Assembly (NCBI RefSeq): GCF_000004195.4
Contig: NC_030681.2
Coordinates: forward strand, 91,519,681 to 91,583,680
Direction: 5' to 3'
Source: Xenopus tropicalis
Taxonomy: Eukaryota; Chordata; Amphibia; Anura; Pipidae
Length of the DNA stretch: 64,000 nt
In this document: positions 21,480 through 33,200 of the stretch, piece after piece
How the letters are laid out: the number at the start of each line of letters is the position of its first letter
Position numbering within the stretch: the stretch's first letter is position 1
Notes under the pieces: model-generated
Told to the model about the DNA's origin: nothing
What the model saw: the letters and a program-made list of their open reading frames with translations, nothing else
Database searches by the model: none
Program-made: the position numbers and the translations under genes

Positions 21480-23700
21480 AATACCATATCAAGAGACAAC
21501 GTTTACTTGGAGAAATATGGACTGCAGAGAGCATGAAAGACAGGAACCTCGCGGGAGAACAGTCGGCTCAATAGGTTTGCTATTTCTTTCCAAATGGGTT
21601 GAATTATGGGACAGTCCCAAAGAATGTGTTGTAAGGAGCCATGTAGTCCGCAGCTTCTCCAGCAGGTTGGAGAGTGGTCTGGAAAGAGTTTATGTAGTTT
21701 TTAGGGGGTATGATACCAGAACATCAAGATTTTGTAGATGTGCTCTTTTTGTCTAGCACATGTTGACATTTTTCTTGCATTATCCCAGATGTTTGTTCAG
21801 TCTGTTTCAGATAATGGCTGAGCAAATATCGAGTCCCATTTGTTCATATATTTATGCCGAGCTTGAGGGCCTTCAAGTGGAGTTGTGAGGATATTATAAG
21901 GTGCAGAAATCAGGCCTTTTTATGGGAGACCCCTTCTTGCTATAGTTTCAAATGCAGTTGGGTAAAGCCCTTGCAAAGGTTGTGTTTGGTAAAAGGAAGT
22001 GTCGCAATTGGAGGTATTTAAATAGCTTAAGGTTGAGTCGTGGGGCTTTGTGTTTTAAGGTATGGAGTGGAGGCACTGTATAATTCTGGGGTTCTAGCAT
22101 GTCTCTCACGGTATGTAAATTCAGTCCAGTCCATCTGTTGTAGAAAGGGGGATCCATGCCTGGGGAGAAGTTAGGGTTCCTTAGGTAGATTGTATTACCC
22201 GATAGATCAGAGATTAGATTGTGTTTATGTTTAAGGTTAGTCCAGATTGTAAGTGAAAGGCGAGTTGATGATAGCATGCTTGGGGATAGATGTAGTTTCT
22301 CTGTTTTAGACCAGATTATTGAGGGCAGCTTCATAGTAGTTTTGTAAATTGGGCACACCCAACCCACCTCGCCTTGTCTCTGTCATGATTACTGCTTTGG
22401 AGATTCTATATCTACGGGAATTTCATATAAATTTGTGAAATGAAGCCTGCATATGTTTTACTATGCTGACTGATATTGACACTGGTAATGTTTCAAATAA
22501 ATAAATAAAGAAATGTAGGCAATATTGTCATTTTTAGAGCTGCTATTCTCCCAAACCATGAGATTGGGTATTTTGCCCATTCTGCTAGGTTAGTTTTAGT
22601 TTTACGTATAAGGGGTTTGAAATTGAGGTCAAATATCTGGCCATAAATTGTGGGGATATGGGTCCCTAAATAAGTGATTGAGTCTGTTTTCCACTTATAG
22701 TTAAAATGTGCCTTAAGTATTTCTAGTGCTTTTTGAGGAATGTTTAGTGGCAAAGCTTCTGATTTGTTCAGGTTTAATTTGTATCCAGAGAATGCACTAT
22801 ATTGAGATAGGGTTTGGTGCAAATTTGGAAGTGAGATCATGGGATTGGTTAGGATCAATAAAAATCATCAGCGAATAGGGCCACTTTATGGTGGTCTGAT
22901 TGTCCTAGTACTCCCTTAATATCAGGATGGGATCTGATTGCATATAATAGGGGCGATAGAGGGCAGCCTTGGCGAATGCCATTTGATATTGAGATGGGTT
23001 TCCCGGATTGGCCTGGTAACTTTAGATAGGTTGTAGGGGTACTATAAAGATTTTGCAGGGCAGAAAGATAGAGGCCTGTAAAGTTTAGGTGTTTTAGTAG
23101 CGTAAATAGGTATAGCCAATTAAATCTATCAAAAGCCTTTTCGGCATCAAGACAGGATTAAAGATGGGTTTTTTGCCTTTGAAGTATTTCAATGAGGTCA
23201 ACTGCAAATCTAGTATTGTCCCCTGCTTGGCAGCCCTGGATAAACCCAACTTGGTCTCTGTGTATGAGTTTAGGTAAAATGGGGGCTAAGCGGTTGGCTA
23301 AGATCTTGGAGAAAAGTTTAAGATCAGAATTTAGAAGGGCATTGGGTAGGGTCTTTGCCTTCTTTTAATAGTAGGGAGAGATGAGACATCAGAGAAGTAT
23401 TTGGGATTGGTGTGCCTTGTAGAAATTGGTTGAATAATTTTAATAGATAGGGTGACAGTATATGGTGATAAAGTTTGTAATACTTGTATGGAAAACCATC
23501 TGGCCCTGGTGTTTTTCCATTGGGCATTTGTTTAAGGGTGAAGGCAAGCTCTTCTGAATCTATTTCCTTATTGAGAATGCGTAAGTCGTTTTCTGTGAGT
23601 TTGGGTAGGTTTAAATCTTTAAGAAAGTCATTTATGAGAGTTGTTTGATTATTTTGATTTAAGGTGTATTTGGAGAGATTGTATAACTTGTGATAAAAAT
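21480..23700 (-). pseudogene. LINE reverse transcriptase and C-terminal remnant
   Basis: 23324-23527 carries the KTPGPDGFPYKYYK block. The catalytic FADD is intact at 22864-22875 but is followed at once by a frame change. 22493-22858 (minus) continues with YSAFSGYKLNLNKSEALP and the YLGTHIP block. 21948-22367 and 21545-21600 give the C-terminal region. It is degenerate but clearly an L1-type RT. Confidence 0.85.
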
Positions 23701-24137
23701 CATGAAATTGGGCTCCTATCTGGTCAGGATTATAGGTTAAATGGCCCGATGGGAGTTGGATAGTGTTGATTGTAGAGTTTTCTGGTCTCGTAGTGTTTTA
23801 GCTAACAGTGTATGCTGCTTCTCAGCTTTTTCATAATATGTTTGCTTTGTCCAGATAATAGCCTTTTCTACTGCTTTATGTTTAAGTGCTGTTAGTTCTT
23901 TCCTGGTTTGTATAATCTGGGTTAAGAGATTGTCTGTATCTTTAGTTGTGTATTGGGTTTCTAGGTTTTTTTTTTTTTATTTAGAGTGGTATATTGAGCT
24001 TTAGCTATTTTCTTTCTCTAAGAGGTCAGTGCTATAGGATGGCCTCTAATAGTTGCTTTGTGCGCTTCCCATAGTGTAGCTAATGAATTGACTGAGCCTT
24101 CATTAAGTTGGCTTCATTAAGTTTTGCTTTTGTGGAT

Positions 24138-24917
24138 TTACTGTATATGCTTCCGAATCATGTAATAAAGTTTCTCCCAGTGCGCTTCTCTAGGGAGCTG
24201 TTTGGTGAGATCTATAGTAAGTAGCTGTGGGGCATGGTCTGACCATGTCAGTGGCAGTATGTTTGTGGAGAATTGTAGCCGTAAACAGGGATAGGAGATA
24301 AAGAAGTAGTCTATACGTGAGTGATTCTTATATACTGGAGAAGAAAAAGTATATTGGCTATCTTTAGGATGTGTAATACACCATGCATCAAATAGAGAGG
24401 CCTGTCTCATAGTCTGTCTAAACATTGTTGACAGGGTATGGGCCATACGGTCCTTAGATGGGGATTACCTGTCAGTGATTTGAGAGTAAGTTAAATGGAA
24501 ATCGCCTCCCATGATTATAAAAGGGGTAGTGAAGGTATGCAGTTTAGATATTACTTTCCTTAAGAAACGAATCTGTTTCTTATTAGGAGAGTAGACATTG
24601 ATAAGTAGAATTGGAACATCAGCATAATTACCTATTATGATTAAATAGTGACCTTTTGGGTCCTAGAGGGCCTGATCAACTGTGAGTGGGGAATCTTTGT
24701 GAACAAGGATAGCTACACCTGCCTTTTTATATGGGCCTGAAGTGTAGTATGCAGATTTTCTTTTTGCCCATGATGTACCCTCACTGTTAAGGGACCCGTT
24801 CTTAAGTTTGAAAGCTTTTTGTAGCTTAAGTGCAGGTTTAATAGGATTAGATGAACGGAGCTCTCAAGTAGTGCGACTGGTCTCCACCATGTCTAGGCTC
24901 CACCCCCCATGTTCTAT
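24138..24917 (-). pseudogene. LINE apurinic-like endonuclease remnant
   Basis: The minus strand shows GVAILVHKDSPLTVDQAL near 24665-24720, then GGDFHLT and, at 24138-24446, IDYFFIS followed by WSDHAP. The SDH triplet near the end is the family's conserved catalytic region. The GDF-H motif normally reads GDFN. Stops between the pieces show that it is dead. In an active element this domain nicks target DNA to start reverse transcription. Confidence 0.8.
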
Positions 24918-24950
24918 TACATCTTAATAAAGATTTTGATAACATTGTTC

Positions 24951-27080
24951 TGATGTCAAATGATCCAAAATACCGGGAATGTAATTTTAACAACATAAAT
25001 TAGTTGTTTTTCATTTATCCATTAAGATCAGATTCTCTAGTAAAACCCCACTACAATATACATACCTACTATCACTAGTGTTTGTAATGAAAAATATAAA
25101 CACAGCCTTGTCATTTACTTGATAGCATGGAACCCAAAATATCACTGATGTCACTAGTTGCAGTTCTTTTAATAATCCTTTTTTCATTTTATCTTTATCC
25201 TCCTCATACCAATACTTTTCTGTCCTTATCATAATCCCATTGCAAAAACCTTTCCCACAAGGCCATTACCTATAACTTGAAAGAATCCCTCATGAAGCTG
25301 ATGAACTGATCCATGGGAATTTGTTGAAAAAGCGTTTTAGGATGTTCATAAGTAGTTTACAAAAAGTAATTATGAGGAATGGAATTCCTCAGTGGTGACA
25401 ATGTAACAGCCAGATAATATACTGCAAAGTATATTGGATACTATAACCAATATACAGTCTACTATATGTAGGGGACTTCCTGGTTTAGAATCAGGGACCT
25501 GAGGAGTACTGGTTGCTGTTCCTCCAGACTGAGCCACAGGAGGCAGTGTGCTTTAAGCCTGCCAGTTTATATCAATCGCTTTTCCCCCTGTCTCTGTTCC
25601 CTGCTATGCCAATTAAGGGGCTATTTAAGCCTGCCTCTTCCATACACCATGGTGCTGAATCATTAGCTCTTTTGTTTTGTCCAAGCCTTAAATTCCTGTA
25701 TTCCTGAGATCCTATATTCTGAAGTCCTGAATTCTATAAATCAGTTCCTGGATTTCCCTTGACCCCTTGGTTCTGACCCCCTAGTTATGACCCTTGGCCT
25801 GCTATTTTTGATTCTGCTTGTCTGCCGCCTCCATGTTTCATGGACTGCTTTTGGTTTGCCGCCTGCCCTGACTAATTGCCTGTACTGGGATTTGCACCTG
25901 CCCCTCATTTCAGCCTTCTTTACTTAGAAGGCTTTCTCTGGTGGGAAGGGGATTATGCAAGAACGAGTTAATAGTGCCTCCTTTTCACAGGACTAGTATT
26001 GCCAGTGTAAGATAATTTCCAAAATCAGTTTTAGTGAGATTATAGTCTGCTTTTTTCTTTCTGCATTCCCCAGTTTTCGTCTGTTTAACCAAGTGAACTT
26101 CTTCTTAAAACCATAAAGTTATTGGTTCTTTTCACTTCTTACAGCAACCTTTAAACTTTATGCCCAGCACCAAAATCCAACCATGCAGTCCAGACTTGTT
26201 TTCATGACAGTCTTCTTTTACTTTTTAAATTCTCCCTTACTTAGCTTCCCATGGGTATAATTTCATTACACCTTTACCCAGTTACAAAATGAGTCCGTGA
26301 AGTACAAACTCTGATATAATCACCAGGGATGAAAATTATCCATGCAGACTGTTTACCCATTAATTGTTAAGAGTACTCAATATCAGATAAATACAAATAT
26401 TAATGCAAGAGGTATTTCACCATCACAAAGTTTTATCTTTTCAAAACATAATAACAGTTTTCTGTTTTGCTTTGTTTTTTTTTACAATGGTTTTTAATAA
26501 CTTTAAGTAATCCTGGACCACAACTCTCTCTAAACTGTTACAATTTGATACATTACTGACATTGCCCCCGACTGAGTATGCTTCCCCACTTGAGTTTTAA
26601 TATTCAGGCAAAAATATAAATTGTAAGAATCTCTAATTTGTAAAAAAATATATTAAACAAATATGTTGTTGTTGTTGGGGTATACTCTTGCAGGTTATAT
26701 TACCTTTTATTTATTTGGTGTGTATCTAGAGGTATATAGCTTGAACTCATTTTATAATAAGGAAGGCCTTTAATATAGCCCTACAGCTGTTTGTTATGAT
26801 ACTTAAAGTGAGAAAAAAAAGATTTTGAAAACATGACAATTTCTAATAGAATTAATTTATAATGATTTATCTAATAAGAACCTATCAACAATATGTAATT
26901 AGTTTTGATTAATACTGCTCTGCAATTATCTGGCCTGACATAAAGCTGGGTTACACTGTTATAAGATATGATTACTTTAAATTCAGATCATTTGGAGGAG
27001 AAAAGTAGCATTAAAAGGCTGAACATAAAGCAAAAATACAAAGAATATTTTAAGTAAAACTGTATATCTAAATATCATGG
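24951..27080. other. Non-coding, downstream of the CD109-like gene
   Basis: No gene is seen. The part next to 27080 must hold the 3' untranslated region of the CD109-like gene. Possible minus-strand poly(A) signals (TTTATT on the plus strand) occur near 26706-26715, but I cannot choose one. 25470-25930 is a GC-richer insert (next entry). Confidence 0.5.
25470..25930. repeat. Unclassified interspersed repeat
   Basis: The composition changes sharply here. It has a TATA-like CTATTTAAGCCTGCC motif, pyrimidine-rich stretches and repeated TTCCTG words. A segment at 55740-56200 has the same style (TCTTTAAAAGGTCCCTCC, repeated GTTCCTG). Both may be non-autonomous retroelement pieces, but I cannot name the family. 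Confidence 0.35.
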
Positions 27081-27283
27081 CTAGAGAATATTCCACATGC
27101 AGATCACGCAGAACCAAAGCATGGCAAGTTTTGGTGCAGTAGCGCTGCTTTCTGAGACCTGTTCAGTTGTATTCGTAGATGTTGTGACATTGGATATACA
27201 ATTGTTGCAATTCAGTCCACAAAATTCACAAACTGTGGCTTTACTTAGTTTATCTGAATTGTAAATTCTTGTTGTACGGATTT
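27081..27283 (-). CDS. cd109: CD109-like last exon, GPI-signal tail
   Basis: Starts [11 protein letters not shown], passes a Cys-rich [11 protein letters not shown] patch and a Ser/Thr-rich stretch ([16 protein letters not shown]), and ends [15 protein letters not shown] followed by TAG at 27081-27083. A small-residue stretch, a short spacer and a terminal hydrophobic run with no charged tail form a GPI-attachment signal, as in CD109. Secreted alpha-2-macroglobulins lack this. Confidence 0.88.
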
Positions 27284-30200
27284 CTGAAATTGAAAAAAAA
27301 AATGTTATGGAACTTTGGTTTAGTTTATATTCTTGTTATACTGTTTATATATAGCTTCTCACAAATTGTGGTTTCTGCAGTAATAAGCAGTTATACTAAA
27401 ATAGAATCCAGTGTCACTGCTCACCATAGTGAAATCTGAAGGCTCTAGTCCAAGGGCTATTGATACCAGTGTGGTTATAGTGCACAAAAGTATATAATAA
27501 GTTATATAAAGGTGGGTACTAACAAACCTGTATTGTAAATTAAGTGTTAATTAAACCATAAAGACTAGTGATGAGTGAACCTGTCCCATTTCACTTCACC
27601 AAAAAATATGTGAAACTGCAAAAAAATTAGCAAAACACATTGAAGTTAATAGGCAACTTTTTTGTGGAATTTCGTTGCGAATCCATGCCTGCCAAAAAAT
27701 TTTGCTCATCACTATTAAAGTCCATTGTTGACTACATTTTCAAATTTCCTCTGTATTTCACTCAGTCTGTATTAGCACTTCATGGTTGCTTATACTCTAA
27801 AATAATAAAGGAGGACTGTGCCTCATGGGATAAACATCTATTAATTATTGTTGCATTTAACCTATTTGTTTCTTTGCTTAATTTAATTGGAGTGCTGTCT
27901 CTTAATTATAAACCAATCAGCAAATAGCATTTACCAGTCACCTGTTTAAAAGCAAACATTTCATTGGTTGTTATGAGTTACTGCTCCTGCGCAAACTTAG
28001 TGCCTTTTTCTTTAGGGTCGGACAGGGGGGTGTAGGACCCACCGATGCTGCCGCCCCGCATCCCCCAAGGAGCCCTCGCCACGGCATTCCCACAGGGCCC
28101 CCCAACACAGAAGACCAGCTGCCCGGGGGAACGCTGGTGAGGATCGGCCCAGTACAACATTGCTTTTATTACATATGGGGGTTTGCCTTTAAAGCAAGTA
28201 ATGACCTTACAATTTTGTTAAAAACATAGCTTAGCATTAGGATGGAATGCCATCATCTCTCAATCCCTTTATCTGGTGGTTACCAATGACATCATATCTG
28301 TGACTATCACAGTTACTATAACCTATAACCTATATTTTGTGCACTATAACCACAATGGTATGTTATTCGAACACATATTTTGTATTGTTTTATTTTTTTT
28401 TATCAAAACAGGCTGTCTGCAGGTTTGGATATATAGGTCTGATTTATAGGCTGTATCTATGCTATTAAACCAGCTGTAGTGGATGTATATTTGGCCACAG
28501 GGACATTAAACAGTAATTTGCATGTCTCCACCCATAATTCTTTATAAAAGAGTTTCCACCTCTTTTTTTCGGGATTTAAAGGTCAGTGTAATAGGCAAAA
28601 AGGCAAGTGTATAGCATGAGGCATGTAAATAACTTTAAAAGGCTTTACACTTCATGTCTTGCATTGTAAAGGGCTATTTGGCCTCTTTTAGTCCTTCTAC
28701 CCTAACCAGGTTGCTTTTTCTGTATCCTATCATGTAATACTATCGTGCTTCCTCTTCTAGTGTTTATTAGGTCCCAATGTTCTCTACATATTATATTACA
28801 TCTAACAACTGCCCTAACAACTGGTCTTTAAAATATCACTATAAATAAGGTCCATTGTAAGGGTTCACTTGGTGGACTTATTGACATATTTATCAGAATC
28901 CAACCTAGTATTTTCTGTGGCCCATATCGCAGAATTCCCTTGACCCTCCTTCAGTTTGGTTATTTTTTCATCCTAACAAATTACCATTTCTGAGCAAAAC
29001 AACACTTTATCAATGGGAAAAAAAGCATAATTTATATTAAGTCTTTTAGTTTGCATGGAAGACCCTAAAAACTAGTACCCACCTGCTTGGTTTGAAAAGC
29101 ACAACTAGGACACACACTGAAGCAAACACAGAACTTTTACCAGTGCAGGGCAGAAGTATATTATAGTTTAATTTCTTTGAAATACATACATTTTTTGGTG
29201 TTACTGTTCCTTTAAACTTCAACTTTCACTTTCATAAAAGTTACTTGTATACCCACTGAAATCAAATAGTAATGGCCAATAATATTTTCAGACGTGTTAC
29301 TTTACATGGAACGTGTAATAAGAAACAAAGGGGCCGATTCACAAAAGGTCGATAACACTTATCACATGCTTTTTTGCGTTGAAAAGCATGCAATAATTAA
29401 GTAACTCTAAAACACTGTAAATATACATTGAAAGTTGCTAAGAATCTAATTTAATTATTTAATTTTGTACGCATACATTCCAGCTCAACACGTGAATATT
29501 TATTGCTTATTATTCCCCCCTCCCCATTCTTCCCCCTTTTTTGATGTACATGTTTTAGCACCGAGTATTGCAATCACATATATATATCTCACACACAAAG
29601 GTACACACATATAAACCTGCACAGTTGTGCAGTGGAGTTGATAGCATCTATTCTTCCATCCATTTCTCCTCTTTGTTCCCATTCAGAAATAGGGAATGGC
29701 CATTAAACAGCCCAAATGGTCAGGAGCAGGAGGGCCCACTTACACCTGGGCCCACCGGGAGATTTCCTGGTATCCTGGTGGGCCAGTCCGACACTGCGTG
29801 CGCTAATATTATATCGCGCGCAACAGGAAATAACGCACGTGGCTTAAAATACCACAAGAATAACACTCATTGCGAGTTAAATAACGCAAAGAACATTGGG
29901 CCCGATTCACTAAAGTCCGAAATAAGGATTGCTATTTATAGCATGCGTTAAAAATCTTATCACTTCTTATTTTTCACTCGATTCACTAAAAGGACACTTG
30001 TCATAATTAAGAAGCGATGTTCTTGGCGTTATTTATCTTACGATGACATATTTTCAAGCAATATATTACGCAGCGCACAAGATATTACGCAGCGCGTGAT
30101 ATTTTACGCAGAGCGCAATATATTACGCACGTAACCATTACTTTCTGAAAACCACCATTTCCCTGAAAACTGGAGGATGCATGACTCTAGGGCCAACATA

Positions 30201-33200
30201 TACTTGAAAAAATACGACTGCAAACTCCATGTTGTGTTGCCAAAAGCTCACGAACCGCAATTTTCTTTAAGTACCGCCTGCCCCAAGTAGGGTTAATATT
30301 CACACAGATTAACACGATATTTTGCACGTTTAACGCTTCATTTGTGTTTGTGAATCATGCGTTAGTACTATTTCTATTCGCTAATTAACGCAATGCGTTT
30401 TTTTTGTGCATGCAATTTGCGGATTAACACATGCGAAATGACTTTGATGAATCGGTACTTAATTATCGCGTGCTTTTTAATGAAAAAAACTATGCAATAA
30501 GCGTTATTGACCTTTAGTGAATCGGCCCCTATAACGCTTATCGCATAGTTTTTTTCATTAAAATATGTCATCGTAAGATAAATAACGCCAAGAACATCGC
30601 TTCTTAATTATGACAAGTGTCCTTTTAGTGAATCGAGCGAAAAATAAGAAGTGATAAGATTTTTAACGCATGCTATAAATAGCACTCCTTATTTCGGACT
30701 TTAGTGAATCGGGCCCATTGTGTCTTAATTATGATGCCTGTCCTTTTAGTGAATCAAGCAGTAAGTCGCAAAAACTAAGAAGCGATAACATTTTAACGCA
30801 TGCTATAAATTGTGCTCGTTTTATTGACCTTTAGTGAATCGGCTCCAAAGTCTTTAGTTAGTATCTAATGAGTAACAATCTATTCATTCTATTCATCTAT
30901 TCATTCTATTGATCTATATTCACAAATGTTATCTGATGGCACATACCTGGATTATAATAATCTAAGATTGTGATTAGTGCTGCTTGGGAACCTACAACCA
31001 TCGATGTACGAACCATAGGAACAGCTACACAATTCTCACTTGCGTTCATCTAAAGAAAATGCAAATACATATACAGTATTTTATGAAACATATCATATAT
31101 AATATACATATCAAATATAAATTCAATGTAGCTTCTGTCGTTTTTATTTTACACTTCTCAGTGACAAACTTGTCTTTTATTTTAGCCTAGTCATGCTGAT
31201 GGGGGCAGGGCTTTAGGAAATGTAATTCTGGGTAATGCAGTTTAGCCTGAATCTAGATGCAAATTGGGTGTGGAAAAAGTGCAATAATTACATTTTAAAA
31301 TATCTGGTTCTTCAAAGTATTTAAGTACTTTACCCTTATCCATTAAACAACTTCTATCTGGGGGCCAGTCCAAAGAAACTGCATTGCAAAGCATACTAAT
31401 ATCTGTAAGGGCAAATTGTTGGGTATGACCTAAACATACAGACAGGATAAGAATGGAGGAATAGTTGCTCCCCTTCCCATGGCAAGTGTCTACTTCTATG
31501 TCAAGGATAAAGGACTATGTTCCTTTTAATAACTATAACAAAAATATATATATTTTGGTCTATAGTATTAGACCAACATTGTTCAGGAACAAGGAATATG
31601 TATATACAGTATCTATATATTTATATTTAAAAGGGACACTGTTTTTATTTATATATTTCATCTCCTTTTACAACTCACAGAGTCGAAGTACAGGAACACT
31701 TTCTCATCTTTTGTTTCCACTAGTTTAAGAGGGTCATTTAAATTTATACCAACGGGGTCCAGTTTGAATCCACTAAGTGTATCAACCTCCCAAAGAATCA
31801 TGCCGGGTTCTTTCTCTGGGCCTTGATAGCTTGAAAAGAAAAGTCATATTGTTCTTAAATAGTTAAAACCACACAGGCTGAAAAGCAATATGACAAAATA
31901 ACTAGAAAAACTTGTCCGTTACATACATTATTTAAGAAAACACATATAATATATATATCGGTTAAATGATTAAAATGTTGTATAAAGCTTTTAATGGTGT
32001 GGAGTTTCTTTTCTTGTCGCTTTATTAGAAAAAAACAGTATAATATAATGGTGCTTCCACCCTTCTTTTCTAAACAAACATAGTTAATTTGAGTTGACAG
32101 AAGACACTTATCAATCAAATTCAAAACTCACACACAAAGGTACACACATATATACCTGCACAGTTGTGCAGTGGAGTTGACAGGTGCCATCTTTTTCAAC
32201 TTTGGATGGTCATCTGCCACTTTGCCAATACTTGAATAACTTGCAGCTGCAAGCGCAGTTGAAGTTATTTACTGACCTAGCTTTAACTGTACATACTCCT
32301 GCAGGTTTAGTGTCACAGAACTAACAGAAGAGGAGCTGTAATGGGAGAAGATGGCTCCTGTGAAGTCTGCTGCATAACTTTGCACGTTTGGGGACACTTT
32401 TCAGTATATTAGACATTGCAGGGAGGGCGCTTTGAGTGGATGGCAGAGAGAGCAGTTACAGAGATAAGTTAGGGAGAGGGTTTAGTTCTCTTTTAAATAT
32501 TTCCAAAAATATATTTGGCATAAAGAGTGGCAGCCAGAAGAGAAAGTAAAGATACTCTGCATAAGGTATGATTAATGTGTAATGATCGCTTCCTTCTTCT
32601 GCGTTGGTGCGCTGCGCATGCGCATTAGAGTGAAAAGTTTATCAAGAAAGTCGGCTTTTCAGTCTGCTGCGCATGCGCCGGCCCAGGGAATTCTCCACAG
32701 GTGAAACGCGGAAGAAGGAAGCGCTCACTACAGCAACCTGGGCAGGTGCGGTTTTCCCATAACAGGGGCACCAGCCCGGGGTACAATGTAAGCGATTTAA
32801 GTCACTTGGGGGTGCCTAACATTTTGGCACCCCCAAGTGACTTAGCCTTTCCTCCTCCTTTAAAGAAAATGTGATTTATGTGATACATTACTCCCCCTAT
32901 TTAGTCTACACTTGTCAGAGACAAGTGTACTATGGGCCTTAAAACTACATATGTCTGTACTTATGTTACATATAAAGTGTTTGTCCCAGAGTGACACACT
33001 GTACCCCTTTTTGCAGTGTTGCTTTTACTTAGAAGACTGCTGCGCACATGTGTGGACTAAAGTTTGAGGGTGAGTTTGGAGTGGCTTGACAGATTTACTA
33101 AAATTAACTTTTCTAAAAAAAAATTCAAATTCCAATAAACTCATTTCCGAGAATGTCTGACATTTACTAAAACGTCTGAACTGAAAAAGTATGTGCGGAA

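Larger units (their letters stand above)
21480..24950 (-). mobile_element. Second L1-like LINE, minus strand, decayed
   Basis: Read downward from about 24.95 kb it gives endonuclease, RT and C-terminal parts of an L1-type ORF2 in broken frames. The opening of the endonuclease is scrambled: residues that should lie ~60 codons apart occur together near 24850-24900. A short CATGGGGGGTGGAGCC leader precedes it. The 3' limit is not marked by a clear A-tail; WKEIANLLSRLFSREVP near 21545-21600 is the last recognisable piece. It belongs to the same broad group as the element at 1-3392 but is on the other strand. Confidence 0.85.

Noticed and set aside
27978..28160. A GC-rich 60-codon frame that could be a gene or a promoter island
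   Set aside because: It is an insert inside a MITE with a duplicated CTTTT at its edges, so it is more likely a small mobile repeat.
29568..29951. A 127-codon plus-strand frame between exons
   Set aside because: It spans simple CA-rich sequence, an unrelated repeat and the end of a palindromic element. It has no domain.
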